Positions 1-9,634 of a stretch of DNA of 64,000 bases are shown here, piece after piece. The notes under the pieces are model-generated. The model did no database searches. It had not been told where the DNA came from and was given only the letters and a program-made list of their open reading frames with translations. A program made the translations under genes and the position numbers. Each line of letters starts with the position of its first letter. Position 1 is the stretch's first letter. This DNA is from Agrobacterium sp. a22-2 (GTDB taxonomy: Bacteria; Pseudomonadota; Alphaproteobacteria; Rhizobiales; Rhizobiaceae). The DNA is taken from contig NZ_JAAXMM010000007.1 of NCBI RefSeq assembly GCF_012276985.1, forward strand, positions 1 through 64,000. Reading direction: 5' to 3'.

Positions 1-53
1 CACAAGGGGGAGATGGCCGGCGGGCCAGAGAGGGCCTTTTCTCACTGCATCCT

Positions 54-2474
54 TCACCCCGTCACGCCGAGCGCCTTGGCGGCTTCCCAGTTGCGCCAGG
101 AGTCGTGCGGCATCTGGATATGGGTCGAGCCCAGGAACGAGAAGGCATCGTTGACGGCATTGGAAAAGGCCGGGACGCTGCCGACATTCGGGCTTTCGCC
201 GACGCCCTTGGCGCCGATCGGATGATGCGGCGACGGCGTGACCGTGAAATCGGTTTCCCAATGGGGCGTCTCGACGGCCGTCGGAATGAAGAAATCCATG
301 AACGAGCCGCCCATGACATTGCCGGTGGCATCGTAACGGATCTCCTGGCCCATGGCGATGGCAAAGCCCTCGGTCAGCCCACCATGCACCTGGCCCTCGA
401 TGATCATCGGGTTGATGCGGGTTCCGCAATCGTCGAGCGCATAGAAACGCTTGACCTTGTAGACACCGGTATCGACATCGATGGTCATCACACAGAAATA
501 GGCGCCGAAGGGATAGGTCATGTTCGGCGGGTCGTAATAGCTGACCGCCTCGAGCCCCGGCTCCATGCCGGGCGGCACGGCATTGTAGGCCGCCCAGCAG
601 ATGTCCTTCATCGACTTGACCCGTTCCGGCAGGCCCTTGACCCTAAAGCCGTCGACATCCCATTCGAGGTCGCCTTCGTGTACTTCCAGCAGATAGGCGG
701 CGATCATCTGCGCCTTGGCGCGGATCTTTCTAGCGGCCAGCGCAATGGCTGCACCAGCCACCGGCGTAGAGCGCGACCCGTAGGTGCCGAGACCGTAAGG
801 CGCCGTATCGGTATTGCCTTCCTCGACCATGATGTCGTCGGCGGGAATACCGATCTCGGTGGCGATGATCTGAGCCCAGGTGGTTTCATGCCCCTGGCCC
901 TGGCTCTTGGTACCGACGCGGGCAATGCCAGAGCCGGTCGGGTGCAGGCGGATCTCGCAGCTGTCGAACATGGCGATGCCGAGAATGTCGCAATTCTTCG
1001 ACGGTCCGGCACCGACGATCTCGGTGAAGAACGAGGTGCCGATGCCCATGATCTCGCGGGTTTCGCCGCGCCTGAAGGCCTCGCGCTGTTCCGCCTGTTC
1101 GCGGCGCAGACCGGCATAGTCGATGGTCTCCATCGCCTTGACCATGGCGGTCTTGTAGTCGCCGCTGTCATATTCCCAGCCGAGCGCCGAATGGTAGGGG
1201 AACTGCTCTGCCTTGATGAAGTTCTTCAGCCGGAGTTCGGCGGGATCCATACCGAGCTTCTGGGCGAGAATATCCATGCCGCGCTCGATACAGTAGGCCG
1301 CTTCCGTCACGCGGAACGAACAGCGATAGGCAACGCCGCCCGGTGCCTTGTTGGTGTAGATGCCATCAACGCTGAGATGAGCGACCGGGAAATCATAGGA
1401 CCCGGTAACGATATTCATGAAGCCGGCCGGCCATTTGGAGGGGTCGGCACAGGCATCGAAGGCGCCGTGATCGGCCAGAACATGGACCCGCAGCCCGGTG
1501 ACCTCGCCTTCTTTCGTGGCGGCGATTTCCGTCGTCATGTGGTAATCACGGGCAAACGAGGTGGTGGTGAGGTTCTCCATGCGGTCCTCGACCCATTTGA
1601 CCGGCTTGCCGGTGACGATGGAGGCGGCGGCGGCGCAGATATAACCGGGATAGGCGCCGACCTTGTTGCCGAAGCCGCCGCCGATATCGGGCGCGATCAC
1701 ATGGATCTTGTGCTCGGGGATCTTGGAGATCAGCGCCACCACGGTGCGGATGACATGCGGCGCCTGGAAGGTGCCGTAGATGGTGAGTTCACCCTTGATC
1801 TTGTCGAAGGAGCAGACGCACTGGCAGGTTTCCAGCGGCGACGGATGGGTGCGATGATAGGAGATCAGTTCCTTGATCTTCACCTCGGCCTTGTCGAAGG
1901 CGATATCGGTCAGTTCGCGATCGCCGACCGTCCATTCGAAGATGTGGTTGTGATGCTTGCGGGGCCCGTGGGCGCCCTCCATCTTGCCGGCCAGATCCTC
2001 CCGCAGCACGGGGGCATCCGCATTCATCGCCGTGAAGGGATCGATCACCACCGGCAAGGCTTCGTATTCGACCTCGACGGCAGCAATCCCGTCATCGGCG
2101 GCATAGCGGTCGATGGCAACGACGAAGGCCACTTCCTGGTTCTGGAACAGAACCTTGCCGTCGGCCAGAACCATCTGCACGTCGCCGGCCAATGTCGGCA
2201 TCCAGGCGAGGTTGACGCCGTGGAGGTCCTCGGCCGTCAACACCGCCAGGACGCCGGGCACCTTCAGGGCTGCCTCCTTGTTGATCGAGACGATGCGGGC
2301 ATGGGCATGGGACGAGCGGACGAAATCGCCATGCAGCATGCCGGGCAGCTTTACGTCGTCGACATAGTTGCCCTTGCCCTGGGTGAAGCGTACGTCCTCG
2401 ACGCGCTTGCGCTTGCAGCCCATGCCTTCAAGGCGCGCTTCCCGCTGTTCGCGGGTCGGAGTCATGTCGTTCAT
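54..2474 (-). CDS. coxL: Aerobic carbon monoxide dehydrogenase large subunit (form I, Mo/Cu site)
   Basis: This is the catalytic subunit that oxidises CO to CO2 at a molybdopterin-cytosine-dinucleotide/Cu site; it works as a (CoxL-CoxM-CoxS)2 complex on the inner face of the membrane. The 806-aa length fits the family (about 800-810). The active-site loop AYRCSFR lies at residues 382-388 with the copper-binding Cys at 385, which is the form I signature and separates true CODH from form II relatives and xanthine dehydrogenases. The C-terminal GVGES segment carries the conserved active-site Glu. The ATG at 2474 overlaps the coxS stop as ATGA and follows an AGGAGG-like site; the reading frame stays open further upstream to 2834, but only as a shadow of coxS. 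It is the last cox gene visible, and coxD and others may lie beyond the left edge. Recognition is by motif and operon order; I am very sure. Confidence 0.95.
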   Translation of the reverse strand: MNDMTPTREQREARLEGMGCKRKRVEDVRFTQGKGNYVDDVKLPGMLHGDFVRSSHAHARIVSINKEAALKVPGVLAVLTAEDLHGVNLAWMPTLAGDVQMVLADGKVLFQNQEVAFVVAIDRYAADDGIAAVEVEYEALPVVIDPFTAMNADAPVLREDLAGKMEGAHGPRKHHNHIFEWTVGDRELTDIAFDKAEVKIKELISYHRTHPSPLETCQCVCSFDKIKGELTIYGTFQAPHVIRTVVALISKIPEHKIHVIAPDIGGGFGNKVGAYPGYICAAAASIVTGKPVKWVEDRMENLTTTSFARDYHMTTEIAATKEGEVTGLRVHVLADHGAFDACADPSKWPAGFMNIVTGSYDFPVAHLSVDGIYTNKAPGGVAYRCSFRVTEAAYCIERGMDILAQKLGMDPAELRLKNFIKAEQFPYHSALGWEYDSGDYKTAMVKAMETIDYAGLRREQAEQREAFRRGETREIMGIGTSFFTEIVGAGPSKNCDILGIAMFDSCEIRLHPTGSGIARVGTKSQGQGHETTWAQIIATEIGIPADDIMVEEGNTDTAPYGLGTYGSRSTPVAGAAIALAARKIRAKAQMIAAYLLEVHEGDLEWDVDGFRVKGLPERVKSMKDICWAAYNAVPPGMEPGLEAVSYYDPPNMTYPFGAYFCVMTIDVDTGVYKVKRFYALDDCGTRINPMIIEGQVHGGLTEGFAIAMGQEIRYDATGNVMGGSFMDFFIPTAVETPHWETDFTVTPSPHHPIGAKGVGESPNVGSVPAFSNAVNDAFSFLGSTHIQMPHDSWRNWEAAKALGVTG

Positions 2475-2971
2475 TCCGCTGCCTCCTGGAATTGCGTGCC
2501 ATTGATCTTGGCCGCGGCATATTGAATGGCCTTGACGATGTTCTGGTAACCGGTGCAGCGACAGAGATTGCCGGCAATTCCGAAGCGGATCTCCTCCTCG
2601 GTCGGATCGGGGTTTTCCTGTAGCAGGCGATGGGCGCGAACGATCATGCCGGGCGTGCAGAAGCCACATTGCAACCCGTGCATCTGCCGGAAGCCTTCCT
2701 GCAGGGCCGACAGGGTTCCGTCGGCATTGGCGATGCCCTCGATCGTGGTGATATCCGCGCCATTGGCCTGGATCGCAAAGACCGTGCAGCTCTTCACCGA
2801 CTTGCCGTCGATATCGACCGTGCAGGCGCCGCAATGGCTGGTCTCGCAGCCGATATGGGCACCCGTCAGCATGAGGTTTTCACGGATGAAGTGGATGAGA
2901 AGGGTGCGCGGTTCGACCAGCCCGTCGATCTGCGCACCGTTGACCGTCAACTGGATGTGGGTTTTTGCCAT
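2471..2971 (-). CDS. coxS: Aerobic carbon monoxide dehydrogenase small (2Fe-2S) subunit
   Basis: This 166-aa iron-sulfur subunit passes electrons from the Mo/Cu centre of CoxL to the FAD of CoxM. The N-terminal plant-ferredoxin-type cluster is ligated by Cys 42, 47, 50 and 62. The C-terminal four-helix domain carries the second cluster through CGFC (Cys 102 and 105) and CRCTGY. The length and Cys spacing match the CoxS/XdhC-like family exactly. It sits 11 bp downstream of coxM and overlaps coxL by 4 bp (ATGA), so the three subunits should be made from one transcript in the standard M-S-L order. Confidence 0.95.
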   Translation of the reverse strand: MAKTHIQLTVNGAQIDGLVEPRTLLIHFIRENLMLTGAHIGCETSHCGACTVDIDGKSVKSCTVFAIQANGADITTIEGIANADGTLSALQEGFRQMHGLQCGFCTPGMIVRAHRLLQENPDPTEEEIRFGIAGNLCRCTGYQNIVKAIQYAAAKINGTQFQEAAE

Positions 2972-2982
2972 TGTCGTCCTCC

Positions 2983-3849
2983 TCAGGCCGCTGCTTTTTG
3001 CATGGCGCGCTGCAAGGCGCGCATGACCATGATGCCACCGACATGGGTGCGGTATTCGGCCGTGCCGCGGGCGTCGGTCGCCGGGTTCATGATGGCGCGG
3101 GCCGCATCTGCGGCGTGCTTCAGGCTCGCCTCGTCAAGGCTCGTGCCGATGACGGCTGTTGCCGCATCCGTTGCCAGAAGCGGCGTTTCGGACAGGTTGG
3201 TGAGCGCGATGGAGCAGGTCACGATCTTGCCACCCGACAGGGTGAGAAGCACGGCGGCCGCAGCCGTGGCGTAATCGCCGACCTTGCGCTTCAGCTTTTC
3301 ATAGGCATAGCCGTGGCCGGCGGGCGGCACGGGGATGGAAATTTCGGACAGGATCTCGCCCGGTTCCAGCGCCGTGAAATAGGCCCCCTGGTAGAAATCG
3401 ACCGCCTCCACCTCGCGCAAGCCATCCAGGCCTTCGAGCCGGTAGCTGGCGCCCAGAGCCATCATCACCGCCGGCAGGTCATTGCCCGGATCGCCATTGG
3501 CGACATTGCCGCCGATCGTGCCCATGTAGCGCACCTGCGGATCAGCGATCATCAGCGCCGTTTCCCGCAACAGCGGCAGGGCGGCCGCAATGTCGGCGGA
3601 ACAGAGAATGTCGTGCTGGGTGGTCATCGCACCGATCAGGATCCGATCGCCGTCACGACGGATTCCCTTCAAGCCGGCGATGGCGCCTAGATCGACCAGG
3701 TGCTCGGGCGTCGCGAAACGCAGTTTCATCATCGGAATGAGGCTGTGGCCACCGGCCAGGGGCCGCGCCTCTTCGCCCAGTTCGCCCAAGAGCTTGACGG
3801 CATCGGCAAGGGTCGCCGGCCGGTGGTATTCGAATTCGCCTGGTATCAT
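2983..3849 (-). CDS. coxM: Aerobic carbon monoxide dehydrogenase medium (FAD) subunit
   Basis: The 288-aa flavoprotein subunit accepts electrons from CoxS and delivers them to the quinone pool. Both FAD-binding signatures of the family are visible: AGGHS at residues 32-36 and TIGGN near 111-115. These are the positions known for CoxM of Oligotropha. The start ATG at 3849 is preceded by GGGAGGAAACC, a good ribosome binding site. It is the first gene of the tight coxM-S-L run, and 163 bp without a gene separate it from coxC upstream, room for a CO-responsive promoter. Confidence 0.94.
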   Translation of the reverse strand: MIPGEFEYHRPATLADAVKLLGELGEEARPLAGGHSLIPMMKLRFATPEHLVDLGAIAGLKGIRRDGDRILIGAMTTQHDILCSADIAAALPLLRETALMIADPQVRYMGTIGGNVANGDPGNDLPAVMMALGASYRLEGLDGLREVEAVDFYQGAYFTALEPGEILSEISIPVPPAGHGYAYEKLKRKVGDYATAAAAVLLTLSGGKIVTCSIALTNLSETPLLATDAATAVIGTSLDEASLKHAADAARAIMNPATDARGTAEYRTHVGGIMVMRALQRAMQKAAA

Positions 3850-4012
3850 GGTTTCCTCCCATTCGTCGGACTGGCGGTTTGGAACCGACGATGGGGAAAG
3901 GGTGACGAGGGTTCAGGAGAGGGGCAAGAGAGCCATCCGTCCCGCAGCACGAACCGCGTGATTTCGCACGAAATGCGGCCCGGATTGCATGAACTGCGTC
4001 AGAGAAACTGTC

Positions 4013-5269
4013 TCAGTGGCGCGGCGGCACCGTCTTGGTCAAACCCAGCCGCGCCCGGATCTCGGCGATCTTCGCACGGCTGACCGGCACGATGGTCGGC
4101 TGCGGCCCATCCAGCTCGACGATGGCGCCATCGCCCTCCTTTCGCAGGAAAGCGACATGCGGCAAAGAGACGATATGGCTGCGATGGACCCGGATAAAGA
4201 CGGCCGGATCAAGCTTCGTCTCGGCCTCGGAAATCGACCACGAACACATGCGCTCGCGCTGGCCGTCGTGCACCATGGTGTAATGGGCATCGGCGCGGAT
4301 GGCCCTGATCTCCGTGACATCGACAAGACGGGTGCCATCCGCCGCTTCGACGGGAATGCGCTGCACGGGCAGCTGACGTGGCTGGCCGATGCCGCCGAGC
4401 GGCGCTGTTGTCATGACCGACCGATCGGAACGCGACGCAGTCTGCAGGCCTTCCGATACCGGGCCGGGCGCCTCCGAAGCAGGGTAGAAACCGCCGGGAA
4501 AACCGGCCAGCGGTCTCGGGCGCGGCTCGGGCACCAGGAAGAGCAGAAAACCGGCGGCAATCACAAAACAGAGAAGGGCGACGACCAGCGACAGGACCTG
4601 GGCCGAGGCGACAAGACCGTCGGACATCGGCACCATGTCGAGCGGCATGGTCGAAAATGTCATGCCATGCATGGCGGTGTAATGCATGCCGGAGACGGCG
4701 ATGCCAAAGGCAACGGCGCTTAGTACCAGGCGCAGGCCACCCTGCCGGGCAAGATAGATCCGCAACCCGCCATAGGCCGACAGCACGGCGATCAGGCTCG
4801 ACAGCAGGATCATGCCAGGGCGATGGACAATGTGGAACGGCCCGCTTACCGCATGCACCCCGACATAGTGCATGGACACGATGCCGGCGCCGAGCAGGAG
4901 GGCGGAGGCGATCACCCGCTGGCGGGACGGATCGCCGATGCTCACGAAGAACAGCGAGATGCCGACCACCAGGGCACAGATCAGGAAGGAAATGATGGTG
5001 GGCAGGACCAGATAGGCCGCCGCCGGCGGAATGGGGGCGGCCAGCATGCCGACGAAATGCATCGTCCAGATACCGACCGCCAGGAAGCCGGCCGCACCGG
5101 CCAGCAGAAGGCGGCGCGCAAGTCCAGGCGTCCCCCGGATCCGGGCTGCAAGGCCGAAACCGGTATAGCCGCCCAGAATTGCCACGATGACCGAAAGGGC
5201 CACCAGATAGGGATCATGGCCTGCGAACATCTTGTCGTCGGCCGTAATCCCTCCACTGGCCACGACCAT
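4013..5269 (-). CDS. coxC: MHYT-domain membrane sensor with LytTR DNA-binding domain (CoxC-like)
   Basis: The N-terminal half (about residues 15-250) is hydrophobic with seven or so membrane segments and carries three MHYT-type motifs: TMHFVGM, SMHYVGV and GMHYTAM. These are thought to bind a metal and sense a diatomic gas. The C-terminal 100 residues form a LytTR DNA-binding domain (TEIRAIRADAHYT ... VFIRVHRSHIV). This architecture is that of CoxC and CoxH in the Oligotropha cox cluster, and the order coxC-M-S-L is the same. The likely role is CO-dependent control of the cox operon. The ATG at 5269 has GAGGAG touching it; the in-frame GTG at 5263 has better spacing and may be the true start. 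It begins 51 bp after pncB on the same strand. Confidence 0.85.
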   Translation of the reverse strand: MVVASGGITADDKMFAGHDPYLVALSVIVAILGGYTGFGLAARIRGTPGLARRLLLAGAAGFLAVGIWTMHFVGMLAAPIPPAAAYLVLPTIISFLICALVVGISLFFVSIGDPSRQRVIASALLLGAGIVSMHYVGVHAVSGPFHIVHRPGMILLSSLIAVLSAYGGLRIYLARQGGLRLVLSAVAFGIAVSGMHYTAMHGMTFSTMPLDMVPMSDGLVASAQVLSLVVALLCFVIAAGFLLFLVPEPRPRPLAGFPGGFYPASEAPGPVSEGLQTASRSDRSVMTTAPLGGIGQPRQLPVQRIPVEAADGTRLVDVTEIRAIRADAHYTMVHDGQRERMCSWSISEAETKLDPAVFIRVHRSHIVSLPHVAFLRKEGDGAIVELDGPQPTIVPVSRAKIAEIRARLGLTKTVPPRH

Positions 5270-5320
5270 CTCCTCATTGGAGACACTACAGGCCGTGACA
5301 GGCCTTTGACAAGAAGGGTT

Positions 5321-6625
5321 CTAGACCCGCACCGCCTGTTCGACACGGTCTTCCGAGCCGAAGAATTTCAGGTAGCGCTCGACCTCGGCGGCATCACCGG
5401 TCGCCTTTTTCGGGTTGTCCGAGAGCTTCACGGCCGGGCGGCCGTTGGCGTCGTTGACCTTGCAGACGATGGAAATCGGCATCAGGCCGGCGATCTCCTG
5501 CGGCGCGCAGCCGGCGAAGTCATTGGTGAGGTTGGTGCCCCAGCCGAAGCTCATGCGCACCTTGCCCTCGAAATGGCGGTAGGTGTCGATGATCGCATCG
5601 ACATCCAGCCCGTCGGAGAAGATCAGCAGCTTCTGCCGGGGGTCACGGCCCATCTTTTTCCACCAGGCGATGATCTTCTCGCCGCCTTCGATCGGCGGCG
5701 CGCTGTCGGGGCGAAAACCCGTCCAGTCGGCCACCCATTCCGGCGCGTCGCGCAGGAAGGCCGCCGTACCGAAGGCATCGGGCAGGACGATCAGCAGGTT
5801 GCCGCCGTAGAGACGGTTCCAATCCCGCAAGACCTTGTAGGGGGCCGCGGCCAGTTCGGCATCCGTATTGGCAAGGGCAGCCGCCACCATCGGCAATTCA
5901 TGGGCATTGGTGCCGACAGCCTCAAGATCGGAATCCATGGCGAGTAGGACATTGCTGGTGCCGGTGAAGGCCGGGCCGACACCTTCCTTCAAGGCTTCGA
6001 CGCACCAGCGTTGCCAGAGAAAGCTGTGACGGCGGCGCGTACCGAAATCGGAAATGCGCAGACCCTCCAATTCACGCAGGCGCTCGACCTTGGCCCACAT
6101 CTTGGCCTTCGCCCGGGCGTAGAGAACGTCCAGCGTAAAATAGCCGAGATTGCGCATGGCGCGGCGGGTGCGAAGCTCGTTGATGATGGCAAGGGCCGGA
6201 ATTTCCCAAAGGGTCGTTTCCATCCAGGAACCGTAGAAGGTCAGCTCATACTGGCCGTCCTTTTTCGACAGCTCGTATTCGGGGAGTTGCAGATTGGCGA
6301 GCCAGGCCAGGAATTCCGGCTCGAAGATCTGCGCCCTACCATAGAAGGTATTACCGGCCAGCCAGATCATTTCCTTCTTGGAGAGCTTCAGCGTGCGGAC
6401 ATGATCCAGTTGCGCACGCAATTCGCCTTCGTCGATCTCATCGGCGAGACGAACGGACTTGGTGCGGTTGATCAGGGTAAAGGTCGCGTTGACGTCCGGA
6501 TAGAGCTTCCAGATCATCTGCAGCATCAGCAGCTTGTAGAAATCCGTATCGATCAGGCTGCGAATGATCGGATCGAGCTTCCAGGCATGGTTGAAGACGC
6601 GGGTGGCAATATCGGTTTTCGTCAT
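5321..6625 (-). CDS. pncB: Nicotinate phosphoribosyltransferase
   Basis: This enzyme makes nicotinate mononucleotide from nicotinate, PRPP and ATP in the NAD salvage (Preiss-Handler) pathway in the cytosol. The protein is 434 aa, the normal size for the rhizobial/Brucella enzyme. The N-terminus [16 protein letters not shown] contains the family's TD-x-YK signature, the middle has the FGTRRRHSF segment (His at residue 200), and the C-terminal half has FSDGLDVD followed by [12 protein letters not shown], the phosphoribosyl-binding region. The start at 6625 matches this usual N-terminus. It is upstream of and codirectional with cox genes, but no functional link is evident. Confidence 0.95.
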   Translation of the reverse strand: MTKTDIATRVFNHAWKLDPIIRSLIDTDFYKLLMLQMIWKLYPDVNATFTLINRTKSVRLADEIDEGELRAQLDHVRTLKLSKKEMIWLAGNTFYGRAQIFEPEFLAWLANLQLPEYELSKKDGQYELTFYGSWMETTLWEIPALAIINELRTRRAMRNLGYFTLDVLYARAKAKMWAKVERLRELEGLRISDFGTRRRHSFLWQRWCVEALKEGVGPAFTGTSNVLLAMDSDLEAVGTNAHELPMVAAALANTDAELAAAPYKVLRDWNRLYGGNLLIVLPDAFGTAAFLRDAPEWVADWTGFRPDSAPPIEGGEKIIAWWKKMGRDPRQKLLIFSDGLDVDAIIDTYRHFEGKVRMSFGWGTNLTNDFAGCAPQEIAGLMPISIVCKVNDANGRPAVKLSDNPKKATGDAAEVERYLKFFGSEDRVEQAVRV

Positions 6626-6762
6626 CGGTCCTCGCCGCGCCTTGAACCCGGCCCGATTTCGGCCGGCTGCTGTCGGTCATCCCATGGGGGCAACTGCTTC
6701 GACAGCAACCTTATCGAAAAATATCCGCCTAAAGTCCATAGGCAGGAGCGGACGTGGCAAGC

Positions 6763-7050
6763 TTACGGGGTGGAACTGGGCTGTGCGCCGGTCTTGCCAT
6801 TGGTATTTTCTGCCGGGCTCGGGGCGGGCGTGATCTGCTCGCTGGCCGGCTGTTCGGGCGCCATGCCATTGCCCCACCACTCGACCGGAATCCACACGAC
6901 CATGGCCAGCAGTAACCCGGCCAGCAGCACCACCAGAACCGGCCGGCCCGGAAAGCCCTGCCGCGCATCCGTCGCTGGCAAGGGCTCCTCATGGACGTCC
7001 GTGTTTGCGGGGCGAATGGTTTGCTGATTGGAACCATTGGGGGTCGTCAT
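6763..7050 (-). CDS. Small single-pass membrane protein, unknown function
   Basis: This is a 95-aa protein starting at ATG 7050, preceded by AAGGAG seven bases upstream; the frame is open for another 49 codons upstream but without a comparable start. Residues 1-35 are polar, residues about 38-55 form one hydrophobic segment (VLVVLLAGLLLAMVVWIPV), and the tail is rich in Pro, Ala, Gln and Thr, so the C-terminus is probably periplasmic. I do not recognise a named family. It stands alone between pncB and yejF on the same strand, and proline-rich single-pass proteins of this kind are common unannotated genes in rhizobia. Confidence 0.6.
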   Translation of the reverse strand: MTTPNGSNQQTIRPANTDVHEEPLPATDARQGFPGRPVLVVLLAGLLLAMVVWIPVEWWGNGMAPEQPASEQITPAPSPAENTNGKTGAQPSSTP

Positions 7051-7225
7051 GGGCTTCTCCTTGAGGATTTTGTCGCCGACGGCGGAGGCCGGACAGGCAT
7101 CACTTGGGGAGTGAACGAATGGTACGCCGCAAAGGTTCCGAAATCGCGGCCCATTGCTGCGGAAGCCCATAACCCGAAGCAACAAGCGTCGGTTCATTTA
7201 ATGGATTGCCGGTCAACTCGTCTCG

Positions 7226-8854
7226 CTACTGATGGATGCCGGCGATGTCGACCGCCTTCAGGTCGAAGGCGGCGGCCATCAGGGCACGGGTGTAGTCGGC
7301 CTTCGGCGCCTTGAAAATCTCGACCGCCGGCCCCTGCTCCACCACCTTGCCCATGCGCATCACGATGACGTCATTGGCAAGCGCCTTCACCACGCGCAGG
7401 TCGTGGCTGATGAACAGATAGGCAAGGTCGTGCTTCTTCTGCAGGTCGCGCAACAGATCAACCACCTGGGCCTGCACGCTCATGTCGAGGGCCGAGGTCG
7501 GCTCGTCGAGCATGACGAAGCGGGGCTTGAGCACCATGGCGCGGGCAATGGCGATGCGCTGGCGCTGGCCACCGGAAAACTCGTGCGGATAACGCCAGCG
7601 GGTTGCCGTGTCGAGCCCGACCTCGTCCAGCGCCCAGCAGACGCGGGCATCGCGCTGATCGGCCGACAGCCCTCGCTCATGCACCCGCAGCCCTTCGGCG
7701 ACAATGTCACCCACCGACATGCGGGGGCTCAGCGAACCGAACGGATCCTGGAACACGATCTGCAGGCGATCCCGCAGAGGTAGCATCTGCCGGTAGCTGA
7801 ATCCCCCGATCTCAGAGCCGATAAAGCTGATACGGCCTGTCGACGAAATCAGCCGGGCAAGCGCCAGACCGAGCGTGGTCTTGCCGGACCCGGATTCGCC
7901 GACGACACCGAGCGTCTGGCCGGCCCGCAACGTCAGATCGACGCCATCGACCGCCTTCAGATGATCGACCACCTTGCGCAGGAAGCCCGCCTTGATCGGG
8001 AACCAGACCTTGACGTCCTGCCCCTGCATGACGATCGGTTTGTCGAGATCCGACAGCGGCGGCTCGCCACGCGGCTCCGAGGCTAGGAGATGACGGGTAT
8101 AGGCGTGCTGCGGATTGGAGAAGATCTCCTCGACCGGGCCGCTCTCGACGATGCGGCCCTTGGTCATCACGCAGACGCGATCGGCAAATTTGCGTACGAT
8201 GCCGAGATCGTGGGTGATGAACAGCATGGACATGCCGTGATCGTTCTTCAGGCTGCGCAGCAATTCGAGGATCTGCGCCTGCACGGTGACATCGAGTGCC
8301 GTGGTCGGCTCGTCGGCAATCAGCAGTTTCGGCCGGTTGGCGAGCGCCATGGCGATCATGACGCGCTGGCGCTGGCCGCCCGACAATTCATGGGGATAGG
8401 CCGTCAGCCGTTTTTCCGGGTCGCGGATGCCAACCTGGTTGAGCAGTTCCAGCGTCTTGGCGTGGGCCGACGGACCGCCGATCGCCTGGTGCAAAGCGAG
8501 GATCTCGCCGATCTGCTTCTCGATCGTGTGCAGCGGATTGAGCGAGGTCATCGGCTCCTGGAAGATCATGGTGATCTCATTGCCGCGCACGGCGCGCAGA
8601 GCCTGCTCCGGTAGCCTCATCAGATCCTGGCCATCGAACAGGATCTGGCCCGATGGGTGACTGGCCGAAGGATAAGGCAGCAGCTTCAGCACGGAGGCGG
8701 CCGAGACCGACTTGCCGGAACCGGATTCGCCGACCAGCGCCACCACCTCGCCGCGCGCGATGTCGAAGGAGATCCGGTCGACGGCAAGGGTTTCCTTGTC
8801 ACCCTGATGGAAGACGACGGAGAGATCCCGGACGGAGAGAAGCGGTTCGGTCAT
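7226..8854 (-). CDS. yejF: Microcin C/oligopeptide ABC importer, fused double ATPase
   Basis: The 542-aa protein contains two complete ATPase modules in tandem. Each has a Walker A (GESGSGKS at residues 42-49; a second GESGSGKT near 315), an LSGGQRQR or FSGGQRQR signature and a Walker B ending in DEPT. It energises import of peptides (microcin C in E. coli) through YejB/YejE. In the usual yejABEF order yejF directly follows yejE. Here a toxin-antitoxin pair separates them, and the yejF ATG overlaps the toxin stop as ATGA, so its translation should be coupled to the toxin gene. Confidence 0.92.
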   Translation of the reverse strand: MTEPLLSVRDLSVVFHQGDKETLAVDRISFDIARGEVVALVGESGSGKSVSAASVLKLLPYPSASHPSGQILFDGQDLMRLPEQALRAVRGNEITMIFQEPMTSLNPLHTIEKQIGEILALHQAIGGPSAHAKTLELLNQVGIRDPEKRLTAYPHELSGGQRQRVMIAMALANRPKLLIADEPTTALDVTVQAQILELLRSLKNDHGMSMLFITHDLGIVRKFADRVCVMTKGRIVESGPVEEIFSNPQHAYTRHLLASEPRGEPPLSDLDKPIVMQGQDVKVWFPIKAGFLRKVVDHLKAVDGVDLTLRAGQTLGVVGESGSGKTTLGLALARLISSTGRISFIGSEIGGFSYRQMLPLRDRLQIVFQDPFGSLSPRMSVGDIVAEGLRVHERGLSADQRDARVCWALDEVGLDTATRWRYPHEFSGGQRQRIAIARAMVLKPRFVMLDEPTSALDMSVQAQVVDLLRDLQKKHDLAYLFISHDLRVVKALANDVIVMRMGKVVEQGPAVEIFKAPKADYTRALMAAAFDLKAVDIAGIHQ

Positions 8855-9315
8855 GCGGCCAGACTTTGCAGGAGGGAGGTCAGGGTGGGCTCGTCGGGGC
8901 GCAGCATTCGAACGGCAGACACCGTCGCTGAACCGTTGCTCGCCAGGGCGCTGTCGTCAGTCAGGAAGTGACTACAACCAGCGGCCAATGCTGTTGCCAG
9001 ATGGATCGCATCCGGCAGCCTCAGACCACGCCGATTGGCCCGGAGTTCCGCAGCAGAAAGCAGAACCGACCTGGCAACGGGAGAAACCTGCAGCCATTCA
9101 TTCTGCGAAAGCACGTCGGTATAATAACCGGCCAACGCTATCTTGCCTTCACGCAGAGGCACGACAAGCAACTCGGAGATCGTCAATTCGCTTGTGAGAA
9201 ACGTCTCGCCACCGCGCCTTGCACCGGCTGCAAACACGCTTCCAAGTAGGTCGCTCAATCCATCCCTTCGCTCAAAGGCGGCGATAAAGATGTTGGTATC
9301 CAGATAGATCCGCAC
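8851..9315 (-). CDS. vapC: PIN-domain ribonuclease toxin (VapC family)
   Basis: This 154-aa protein has a PIN fold with the expected acidic metal ligands: Asp6 (YLDTN), Glu48 (ISEL), Asp102 (LPDAIHLA) and Asp120 (LTDD). VapC toxins cleave tRNA, rRNA or mRNA and are held inactive by the partner encoded just upstream. It starts 3 bp after the antitoxin stop, and its own TGA overlaps the yejF ATG. The gene is therefore embedded in the yej transport operon rather than standing in its own locus. The length is slightly above the usual 125-145 aa. All catalytic residues are present, so the toxin should be active. Confidence 0.85.
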   Translation of the reverse strand: MRIYLDTNIFIAAFERRDGLSDLLGSVFAAGARRGGETFLTSELTISELLVVPLREGKIALAGYYTDVLSQNEWLQVSPVARSVLLSAAELRANRRGLRLPDAIHLATALAAGCSHFLTDDSALASNGSATVSAVRMLRPDEPTLTSLLQSLAA

Positions 9316-9318
9316 GCC

Positions 9319-9567
9319 TCAGTCGTCCCACTCGTCGCGCAATTCGCGAATTCGCGCCACCGCCTCTTCGGCGCTGACGGACGGATGTCCCTCGGCCTTG
9401 TACTTCCTGATCATCTCAAGCGCCTGCTCGACCGTCAGCGGCTTGGTCTGAGGCGGTTCGCTTTCCACTTCGATGACGACCCGGACCGTTGCATGATTGT
9501 CCAGCCCGCCTCGCAGGTCGGCAGGCAGATTCTCAACCGGATAATGGTCTCTCACGATCTTGTTCAT
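9319..9567 (-). CDS. VapB-like antitoxin of the yej-embedded TA pair
   Basis: The gene encodes about 82 aa and directly precedes the PIN toxin with a 3-bp gap, the normal antitoxin-toxin order. The N-terminal half (HYPVENLPADLRGGLD, then a VRVVIEVE strand) looks like the beta-rich DNA-binding part. The C-terminal half (LTVEQALEMIRKYK ... AVARIRELRDEWDD) is helical and acidic, as expected for the toxin-wrapping tail. ATG 9567 is chosen because GAGGGG sits six bases upstream; an adjacent GTG at 9570 is also possible. The family is inferred mainly from context. It lies 67 bp downstream of yejE. Confidence 0.75.
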   Translation of the reverse strand: MNKIVRDHYPVENLPADLRGGLDNHATVRVVIEVESEPPQTKPLTVEQALEMIRKYKAEGHPSVSAEEAVARIRELRDEWDD

Positions 9568-9634
9568 CACTGCCCCCTCGTCGGAACCGGTCGAGAGACA
9601 TTACCGCAAAACGGCGAGCAAGACGAGGCGCCGC

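Noticed and set aside
1..53. Left edge of the window
   Set aside because: The 53 bases after coxL contain no gene start that can be supported; the next cox gene, if any, lies outside.
105..2525. 806-codon open frame on the plus strand opposite coxL
   Set aside because: It mirrors coxL exactly, is very rich in Gly, Asp and His, has no recognisable motif, and arises from the codon bias of the GC-rich coxL gene.
2475..2834. Upstream extension of coxL by 120 codons
   Set aside because: The added region is read out of frame through coxS and gives an Arg-rich sequence without similarity; the ATGA overlap start is supported by a ribosome site.
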